Made by a program: the position numbers and the translations under genes | Shown: positions 55,077-64,000 of the stretch, piece by piece | Layout of the letters: every line of letters starts with the position of its first letter | Position numbering within the stretch: the first letter of the stretch is position 1 | The notes under the pieces: generated by a model | Told to the model about the DNA's origin: nothing | Database searches by the model: none | The model's input: the letters and a program-made list of their open reading frames with translations, nothing else | NCBI GenBank assembly: GCA_000729835.1 | Contig: JFHB01000037.1 | Coordinates: forward strand, 62,001 to 126,000 | DNA from: Atkinsonella hypoxylon | Lineage: Eukaryota > Ascomycota > Sordariomycetes > Hypocreales > Clavicipitaceae | DNA: 64,000 bases | Reading direction: 5' to 3'

Positions 55077-58000
55077 CGCCTGGCGGCAATATTGATGATG
55101 AGCACGGCTTGGTCTTTTTGTCCTTTGTCAGCTCTCGAAAGTAAAGTTGGGCCGCTCAAGAGGTAATTTAGACATACGCAGAGACCGTCGAGAGGGATGT
55201 CTCAGCCAGTGCTTTGGAGACAGCAGCAAGGCAGCTATATGATGAGAGAATGTTAGTTCAACACTGAACGCATCAACATCACATGAACCCCATACCTGGC
55301 AAACTTGAAACCAGAGCAGATGGGGCTGGAGGGAGAGTTTGTGCAAGAGAACAGTGGAAGTGATGTTCGGAGCTTCAAACGACGCAGAGCACTGGCCATC
55401 GTTTAATCCCACCACCGCAGCCACCATGTCCCCACCATTTGCTCTTTCGCCTCCGCGTTTACATAGCATGACTAAAGGAAAACACTTACTAGATTAGTCG
55501 CGAGTTATTTTTTGAGTATGGCAAGCCGCACTGGGGTACGAAGGGCGGCCGCGTTCACTCGAGATTGCGTAGTGTCCGAGAGAGTTGATTGCAGCCAGAA
55601 TAAGCATTAATCTTGCCGCACTACCGTCGCTAGGCAAAAATTTCTTGAATGGTGCGTGGTATGGTGTCCTCTTTCTGTTGTCTTCGGGCAAGTGTACAGA
55701 ATAGCTTGACCAACGTCGGCTGAGACCAGTTTCTGGTTGGGTTGAGACCCGGATCAGCTGTGTTTCTACCGGCAAAAAAGGCTGCCGCAAGCACTCAAGT
55801 GAAGCCGTCACTATGTTCTCGGGCGCAAAAGAGCTTCTCGGTATCAGCTATAGCGGCGCGAAGGAGTTGATAGGCCCAATCTCAAGAAAAAAATTGGGAG
55901 TTGATATCATGAAGAGCGCGCTCAGTATACTTCTTGTCAACCCGAAAATTGTCTTGACATGAAAACGCGATGATTTCTTTAAGGCTTCGAAGTCGATGCT
56001 GACGGGAGAGGCTCAAGCGCTAATCTGTACAGAGCTAGGAGGCCTCGAGGACAAGTCGAGGTCGATGCTTCGACGCTGGGATCGCGGAACGGCCAAGGGA
56101 GGGAGATGTCGGGGTTTGTTTTTAAAAAAAATCTCGGAGGATGGGGTCACTTCTAGCGCGACGACATCAGAACAAGTTATGACTCAGTAGAAAAGCGACC
56201 GAGAGAAAATGACATGAGAGGATCAGAGGCAGCATCAAAGGCTTTAAGAATTTTGCTCTGCAAGTGCAGAAGTGAAGAAGTGAAGTAGAATCTGGAATGA
56301 AGGGGCTTAGGCGTATTGTCGTTCTTGCTGCATCGGTTTGGCGCCGACGTAAGTTTTAGGGGCCAGGCCATGCATCTGGCAGGCACACGGGGGGGTGCCC
56401 CAGTGGAATGGCATCAGCCGTCACAGAAGGAGTGGGTAGTTGGACACCTAGGCGTTGGACGGCCTCGCAAGTCCCAGCTGGGTGGGAGTACCAGGTACGC
56501 ACTTCGGTACCCGGCGCACCGGCTCCAGTCCCTCCAGTCCCCTCCTCTGGTCTGCCATGCCAGGTGCTTGTCGGCCGGTAGTCTGTTTTGGTTGTGTGGC
56601 TTCTGATCATCGCAAGTGCAGACCGCAGACCGCAAGCGCGATGCGAGCGAGCAGGCAGTTCACCCAAGTGGATTTGGGGTGCTCTTGAAATTTTGGGGGG
56701 GGGGGGGGTGTGCGTGGATAAGGCCAATGGCACTGACCGGGGCAGGCGCAACTCCCAGGGTGACAGGGGGGAATAACGTTAATACAACACAAGAGAACAA
56801 AACCGTCCCAAACCGGCGCAAGGGTGCGCCCTGCTTGCTTGAGGCGTACTGCACTTGCGCTGCACATCGGGTGGACGTAACTACTGCGTACTGCGTAATT
56901 GCGTACAATCTGACCCAAAGACAGGCTGGCTGCTGAGCAGCCGAGTAGTGCAGAGCAAGAAGGCACGAGTGAGTGTGTTATCGTTCAGTGCATATCTAGG
57001 CAATATAGGCTCATCCAAAAGTCGATGGACCATGACACTAATCAAGGGCATTCGCTGCCACCAGCCTCATTCGACATTCGGCAGCACATTGCCCGGGTCA
57101 TCACAGGGCGCGAACAATATAATCGTGCTCGTTTGCGCTTGACTTCTATAAGGCTCGACGAACGGGAAGCGGCAGACTGCTAGCGGGATGATCATGATCA
57201 GCAAGATCGATGAGAAACTTACGGGTGCTGAGTGCCACAAGGAGGACCGAGCGGTTAGAGCGGCTGGGAGCGTTGGCTGCCTTGCCACGAACCCGCATTC
57301 AACCCAGGTCGAGTGCGTCCAAGAGCATGTAAAAAGTCGTGGCCGGAAATGCCTATGTGCGACATAGGCTCCTGCGCGTATAACTGGTGAGACGTGCGTT
57401 GAAGTGTCCGGCAGAGCCGCACCTGATTGACGAGATAAATTGAGGCAACTGCGGACGAAGGCGGCGCCACCAGGACGAAATGGTTCGGAGATTCAAAGAC
57501 GTCTTGGCCACAGACAGGTCTGGGAGGCCCAGATGGGCATGGAGTAGTTATAGATGTCCTGGGCAGCGTGTTTAGTAACGCGATGATGATGGGTCCAAGT
57601 GGCTCATGGATGGAAGTCAGAGATGCGAAGTACATGGGGACGTATGTATGGTGGTAGGGAGTTGGGTGATTGGTTTGGTTGGTTGGTTGAGTGCGTAAGA
57701 TAAAATTGGAATATGCCAACAGGACTCAATACACGCATGTACACCCTGAACGTCATTTGTTGCTGATAAGGTCTTTCATAGGTCCATCTTGTATCAGTCA
57801 AGGAAAACAGCCGAGCCCCATCCCCATGGAGGGTGGAACGAACACCAAAATAGAACGTGGAGATGGTAGGTAGGGCTCGCCTCGCCTTTTTCATGTCTGA
57901 GACGAGGGCCGTGCAAGCCCTTCGGAATATTTCTGTTTGTGTGCCGGAGATAGAAAGTGCAAGCCAACAACAATCGATCGTATTTTTATTGTATGCTCAT

Positions 58001-59990
58001 TGCTGCATACGGCAGGTGCATGAATAGAGCATAGAGCCATGATAATAATAAACAGACATCAAACCGACCCCTGACTGACATTGTGGTTGTCATTAATTAG
58101 GGGCCAAGAAGCGGAAAGTTAATTACATGCATGCTTCAACCGAGGGCGACATGTAAAGAATGAAAGATGATATGTACCGTGCCCTCGCTATACTTACCTG
58201 GGTAGCTTGGTATCTCGGTAGCCTCGTTGACTTTGACGATACATAGCATCACCAAAGGAGCGAAGTGCCATGAAGTCATAGATGCACAATCGCTACATTC
58301 CCTTCACGACATACATACTGTCGGCACTTGCGTTCACCAGAGGCACAAACAAGACAAACTCCAAACTCACGCCTGCCCACCCACCTTTGAGCAACAGCCA
58401 GCTATGAGCACCCCTGTCGCCTGAGCAAGTCCTGACGTCGTGGGGACATGGATAATGATTGATGGATGATGTATGTACTCCGTATGTAGGAGCGTGAAAG
58501 CGTGAGAGCGTGGGAGCGAGAGTGGAAGGAGCATGGGCTGCGAAACCGTTAGTACTTGCCACAGACCAAGACGCCTATGATTTAAACACTCCGAACGACA
58601 TCCAAGAAGCAAGCATTCATCAACGCGTATCTAAATGATTGAGTTACAAAACGCTCGCCACTATACACGAAATACGGATTGAGACCAAAGTCATAGACCT
58701 ACTGGGGGACGGAGGGAAAAGAAGCCCACGACCTCCAAACGACGTGCTTGCTCATGAGGGCCGACGTCGATTGCCCGTCTGATATCGTTTCACGAAATAT
58801 TTTTCTTGCCACTTTGGTGCAGTGAAATTGACTAAGCGTACTCCGTAATGATGGGAGAAGCAAATCGCCTCTGAACAAGAAGCGGTCGTGGTTTATGAGT
58901 CTGTGCTTCGTACTCCAGCCAGTAACTTAACCAGATTTACGCACAATGACAAGCACCCCCGCGCTTATCAACCGGCCTCGGACAGTTCTTGCAAAACGCA
59001 GCCGAGCCGGCAAAGGGGTGAGCACTCGACGCACATGTAAAAGAAAGAGTCGGCTCTCTGAAGGGGATCCCGCACGAATCGCGGCACGAATGGCAAGCCT
59101 GCATTGCATTATCTTACTTGCAGACTACTGAGGCATTGTTGTCGTTCTCATCGAGAAGTCCACGTGTCCATGTCTAGCAGTCGTTCTGGAACACTTTGAC
59201 CTTGTCACAAATGCCGAGGCTGTGTGGTCAGGTGGATACGAATGCTATCTGGCCTGAAATATTAATTATTCGCTTCCACATCCAAAGCCTGGCTTTTTTT
59301 TTTCTTTAAAGAAAAGGTAGACAGTTGCAAGATCCTGGATGTCGGTGAAGTGGACTTGTCGCAAAGGTTATATCGACTGAACTTATTCAGAATGTCTTGG
59401 GCGGACATTACAAATTAGACGACCTATGGGGCAGCAGCAACTGATCAACAGTTATAACTGTATATATTGTGGTTGGATGTTAGGCGGCCGCCGAAAAGAG
59501 CACTCTTTTTGTCTTCCAAAGGGAGGGCAAAGACCGACTGTTGGTGAAACCAAAGCAACCCAGATCTGTGATTTACCAAGCAGAATCACATCTAGTGTTT
59601 GAGGCAACGTCTTGGACAGGGTAAGGCATCAGGCGTCATGTGGGACAGAGATAAGATGCTAGCTCCGAGACTGATCTTCCTGACCGAGCCCAAGGATCTA
59701 TATTAGACGCTTATGGCACAACAAATTGGGCGGGCCGAGGAGACGCCGCGAGAACCTCACAGTTTCTTGACCTCCGTTTTACTGTGAAGCAGAGAAGGGC
59801 TTTTGATACTCATGGGGAAAAAAGGAGGGACGTGAATGGACCGCAGACGAAGAATTCATAGTCAAAGCGGAGACTGCGATCAATACGGCGAATTGAATCA
59901 TCTTTACATCAAGCACTCCTGCAGCTTGTATTGTTGTTATTCATTCAAGTTGTGGCAGATCTGGAGGTGATTCCAACAATGTCCTATGTG

Positions 59991-60153
59991 CCTACCTACC
60001 TAGGTACCTACCTACTTAGGTACCACCCCCTAGCCACCTAACCTACCTAGGCTGGGCACTAGATTCCTAGGGTGCTGGGGTGCTGGGGTGCTAGGTTGCC
60101 AGGTTGCCAGGTTGCCAGGCTAGGATAGATACCTAGGTACCTAGGTACCTAGT
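59991..60153. repeat. CCTAGGTA cluster with GGTGCTGG and GTTGCCAG tandems
   Basis: TACCTACCTAGG units flank internal tandems of GGTGCTGG (about three copies) and GTTGCCAG (three copies), ending with three overlapping TACCTAGG units. Confidence 0.85.
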
Positions 60154-61280
60154 CATGCACGGGAAAAGGCACACAGTCCAGCCGGCGCCACCGACGGAAA
60201 AGATGCCGGCGTTGAGCTGGGTTTCCGGTATTGTGCATGGCTCTTGCACATACTCCGTACGCAAGTGTACAACACAGTGGCACGGAGCATAGGACTGTCC
60301 AGAAAAGGTCACAAGGTCACTTCGCGTGCTACACCCCGCCGCAGTGTGACAGCTGACAATCGAGGCTGGGATGTGAGACCAGACTGTTTTGTTTGTTCAG
60401 TGTCTGGCAGTGAGTGAATAGTGAAGCCTTCCCTCATACCATTGCAAGACTTACAAAGGCCTCTGACGCCAGTACAAGATGTCGTGCAGCAAATAAGGAA
60501 GAACATTTTGCGTGCGTGTTGTAACTTATTTGGCAACAGGAATGCATTCAGCCATAACAGCCCGTGAAGCTAACCCTTGAAACAAGGAGAGGAGTAGCTA
60601 CGACAATTCGGGCTATCCTTTGCGAAATACCAGAGTTGACCTTGCGCGCAGCGGCGTCGATGCAACACTCCGCTCATTAGCCTTGACGGAATTCGAGGCA
60701 TTGTCCACTGCATTTCATCCTTGCGAAATTGCACTGCATACGTATTTGATCGCGACAGGTCTTCGTTCGAGTGCCAGGTTATGCTTTGGTCTGATTAGAC
60801 GTGGCATTGATTGACAGTGACGTGACCACTATGCCGAATATCTCAAACAAAGCACAACAGATGCACCAACATAATATAATGCCTTGCGTATATCGGATTC
60901 CTTCTTTGCACAGGTTGAGAAAGGAGAAGGAGCATCGTGATGTCACTGAAGCGAAAGCGGGGCAGGAACTCGGTGGAGAGTTACCATTTTAGCGTCGTCA
61001 TGCTTTCTCATTGGATTCTTCCTTATTCGACTCCGCCGACAAAAGGAACCGGCTTGTTTCCTGACGCCCCATGTCTGTGATAGAGTGAAAAAAAAAAATA
61101 ACCCATTTCCTCAGCCGGCTGTACGCGCCCATGTAACACTCTTCGTACAAAAAGGCTCGGCATAGGTAGAGCAACAATGTGCTGTGCTGGAGAAGATCAA
61201 GCAAGGGAAGACAAAACTCGACGCCTTGACGTTATTGGCACAAAATTAAAACAATGCAACACAAGAATGCCGCAGACTGG

Positions 61281-61342
61281 GATGTTGTGGGATGTTGTGG
61301 GATGTTGTGGGATGCTGTGGAATGCTGTGGGATGCTGTGGGG
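61281..61342. repeat. 10-bp tandem repeat (GATGTTGTGG / GATGCTGTGG)x6
   Basis: Six copies of a 10-bp unit. The first three are identical (GATGTTGTGG) and the rest differ by a T-to-C and one G-to-A change. Confidence 0.93.
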
Positions 61343-61470
61343 TGTGCCGGCTGGTGGCAATGCCAGCATGTCCAATGAATCGGGACAAACAATCGTCTAA
61401 ACCTTCAAAGGAAGGCTTCTGGAAAATTGCAGGAGTGGTCTAAGCTCCTCAGATCAGAATTTCAATAGTG

Positions 61471-61679
61471 ATGGGTGTGTGGGCCAGGCTACTTGACTGG
61501 GCCGCCCCCAATCGAGATTAGCTTTGAAGTATCCGTAGTTCTCCTCTTAAATTTTTATTCTGCACGGGAGTAAAGATAAACCTACCTAGGCTAGGTAGTT
61601 TAGCATATTCCGTACGGAATACTTGTATCTAAGCCCATCTTGGATGGCGCGCAGCTGTCAACCCGGCCCACGCACCCGT
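61471..61679. mobile_element. MITE-like inverted-repeat element, copy 2
   Basis: Ends are ATGGGTGTGTGGGCC and, on the other strand, ACGGGTGCGTGGGCC. It lies in opposite orientation to copy 1 at 15995-16199. Shared interior blocks include AATCGAGATTAG (61510-61521 against the complement of 16142-16153) and CTTAAATNTTTATTCT. A third is GTANCTAAGCCNAT followed by GGCNCGCAGCTG. A segment unique to this copy (about 61565-61620) holds CCTACCTAGG and a TATTCCGTACGGAATA palindrome. No coding capacity and no obvious target-site duplication. Confidence 0.7.
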
Positions 61680-64000
61680 TACCCCAGTGCCATCCTATTT
61701 CTGGGCCCAGGCTTGGACTGGCGATGTTTTTGGACGGAAGGAGGGCTGGAGGCCTCGAAAGTGAGGCTGAACCCTTTGCCAGTTCAGTTGGTGCTCCTTT
61801 GACTGACTGCCGCGCGAGTGTCTGAACTGCTGTTCTGGACATTTTCGAGAACAAGCCATTTAATCGCTCACACCATTTTCCCTGACCACCGCCACCTCGG
61901 AAGAGGTGCCAGAGCTTGCTTTGCTTGTACGTGAAAACACGAGAAGGCTCACCATGCACTATGATGACAACTCAATAGCGTCAAAAAAACGCCTCACGTC
62001 TAGAAGTCGAGCCAATCCTCAGGCGCTTCAATGCCCCTTTGGCATTGCAAACTACGAATCAAGTCTTTGCGTACCAGCATTATCCATATTGCATCAACAG
62101 CCAGAACGATGGCCACACATACAGAAGATGCACCTCCCGACAATCCGGAAATCAACTTGCTCAAATGTGATGACGGATGTTTGTGCTTCTCTATCGTCGT
62201 GCAATCCAGCCCTCTAGCGGCACATAGATGAACCGTACCGGCCCTGGCTCAAAAAACAAGGGTCAGTTCATGCTGCCGCCACAGCATATATGGAGCTCGA
62301 ACACCAGAGTGCGGCTTTTTTAGACTGGACAGAATCCTGACCAGAATCCTGACCAGAAGGTCGTCAGCGGCACGCCGTGCCATTGGTGGTGTGTTGTGGT
62401 CCTCAAGTAATTACCCCAGACTGGTTCATCCAGTTTCAGAACTGACTAATGTCCTGCATGGGAAATGCATGGCTGGATAGGCCAACCGACTAATGACCGT
62501 GGGCGTCAACAAAGTTGCGCGCCATTACCAGCCCATGCCTATTGTTTGCACTCCGCTTTTTGCTAATTGTTCAAGTAAAGGTGGCTGAAGACTTGGAAGA
62601 CTTGGATTAGACTAGACCGGTTGGACGAAGCTGCCCCGGCCGAGACAAACTGGAGTAGATGTCACACATTGAGTGGATGACTTCCTGGCAAGGGCTTCTA
62701 GTTCGCTTCCGAGGCAGATGAATGAGTATCCCACATATGTAATTGTTTGGAACAAGGTCTCTTGCATTCTCTGACTTCATTCTAATCCTGTCTTTCGATT
62801 CAAGGTTGTATTCCACAATCGGCGAAATACCCCCGCCCCTGTCGCTGGTCATGGTTGTGCTGTCTTTTCCTCGGTCGTCCATTGTTGGCTTTGAAAGCAA
62901 TTGCAACTTTCCCTGCCAGCAAAACCGGAAATTTGTCCGCAGCAAAATCGCCGGTTCAGTGGGTGCACCAAACGAAGAACGTGTGGATTGAAATTCGGTC
63001 GACATGTGGACCGATTTGACATGTCGGACCCTGTTTGCCAGGCTAACCAAGATCCTAGAAGCAAGTAGCCGCCATCAACTGACGTTCGGCCTCTGCTTGT
63101 TGGGCGCTGAATCATGGGGGACGCAAGAACGATTGCGAGCCCCTGCTCTATGCGGCTCCGATTTTTTAAGTACGAGTGGCGGTCAGGGCAGACATGTCAC
63201 ACAATCTATCACAATAGAAGATTTTGGCCATGTTAAAAGAGGCTGCCCAATTGCCTGCGATGTCTAGGGCCAGGGTATGGTGTGGTAGGCATTGTTTGCT
63301 AGCACCGGCGTCGCCGTCCTTCCTCGTGTGATCTTTAGTACGCAAGTTTGCTGAGATGAGGGCGAACAGTTCTGTCATCACGAGAGATTCATACATAGTT
63401 GAATATCGAAATCCTAGTCGGCTTTCTTGCGGCCAACAGCCTGGTAGCGAGCCAAGATGCACTCATGCTTTTGTATGGGCCAGGGTGTCTGAAATGGTTC
63501 ATTCCGCACGACTCCCACAAGCATCTGCATCAACTTTGTGTGTCCGCTGCATGACTTGAGTTGTTTGTCTGTCTTGTAAATTATCTGGCTAGGAGAGAGG
63601 GGTGAGTTCTGAGATGCGAAGACTTTTCTATTCGTTGTGTCAATGTGCTCGGTAGTTTCTGTTGAGGACTGAGACGGCATATTGGATCTATTCTTAACAT
63701 ATTCGGCTCATCTAGCCGCAAACTGTTGCTCAAGACGAAATTGAATCATGAGAGTACTGCAGGGATTTACACCCCTCCTTTTGAAATGTTTCCCGAGATG
63801 TGGTTTTATGCGGCATGCTGCAACGGTTGCATCACAGAGCAAGGAATTACTATCCCGTTCGTTTTGAACTGCTGTAAATGCTGGCTATGTATTGGAACCA
63901 GCACCGAATTCAAAGTATGAGTCTTTTATATTTCATCACTGCCGTTGTCCATGGTAATTCAGTCTAGGCCTGACCCGGGCTCAGCTGCATATGAGCGGTG

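Larger units (their letters stand above)
55077..64000. other. 8.9-kb region without a supported gene
   Basis: Only short frames occur, none with a recognisable domain or convincing splice partner on either strand. The Con7-like gene is transcribed leftward away from it, so at least the first kilobases are probably its promoter and leader. A G16 run (about 56695-56710), tandem repeats, four TACTCCGTA motifs and the second MITE-like copy lie here. Confidence 0.5.

Noticed and set aside
63726..63920. Short Cys-containing frame at the right edge
   Set aside because: It lacks an ATG at its start, is only 64 codons long and has no signal peptide or splice context.

Overview
The window is nuclear DNA of a filamentous ascomycete. 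Genes have short introns (mostly 50-140 bp) with GT..AG ends and CTAAC/CTGAC branch points. Housekeeping products are separated by intergenic DNA rich in homopolymers and microsatellites. The proteins (acuK/Ert1-type and Con7-type regulators, an exgD-type glucanase, a neutral ceramidase) point to Pezizomycotina, probably Sordariomycetes/Hypocreales. That placement rests on protein resemblance, not on a search. I worked out exon boundaries by hand from splice signals, reading phase and family conservation. Except for one gene with a frame conflict and one with a one-base frameshift, every model closes in frame.

Layout. 0-15 kb: poly(A)-binding protein (+), a multi-exon membrane protein (-), a universal-stress-domain protein (-), mitochondrial ribosomal protein uS7m (-) and a 106-residue protein resembling a dsRNA-binding fold (-). 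15-19.4 kb: non-coding, with microsatellites and one copy of a small inverted-repeat element. 19.4-31 kb: secreted neutral ceramidase (-), splicing factor Yju2 (-, with a one-base frameshift in an A7 run), Fmp52 (+), riboflavin kinase (+) and the gluconeogenesis activator Ert1/AcuK (-). 31-35 kb: non-coding, with minisatellites. 35-50.8 kb: MFS drug transporter (-), membrane-anchored GH5 exo-beta-1,3-glucanase (-), branched-chain 2-oxoacid dehydrogenase E1 beta (+), F-actin capping protein alpha (+), cytochrome b5 (+), TFIIE beta (+) and a DsbA/FrnE-like oxidoreductase (-). 50.8-53.6 kb: non-coding, holding a 44-bp stray copy of the E1-beta gene. 53.6-55.1 kb: Con7-like C2H2 regulator (-). 55.1-64 kb: almost 9 kb without a convincing gene.

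The genes do not form a pathway or a biosynthetic cluster. Several are metabolically adjacent only in a loose sense: Fmn1 makes FMN, E1 beta serves branched-chain catabolism, and Ert1 controls gluconeogenesis. I see no sign of a novel multi-gene system. The most informative non-obvious signals are: (1) two diverged copies of a ~205-bp inverted-repeat (MITE-like) element about 45 kb apart; (2) a 9-bp motif, TACTCCGTA/TACGGAGTA, present 13 times and never in a predicted CDS; (3) the 44-bp copy of E1-beta coding sequence inserted elsewhere; (4) A-rich blocks in the likely 5' leader of the poly(A)-binding protein gene, suggesting autoregulation; (5) the Yju2 frameshift.
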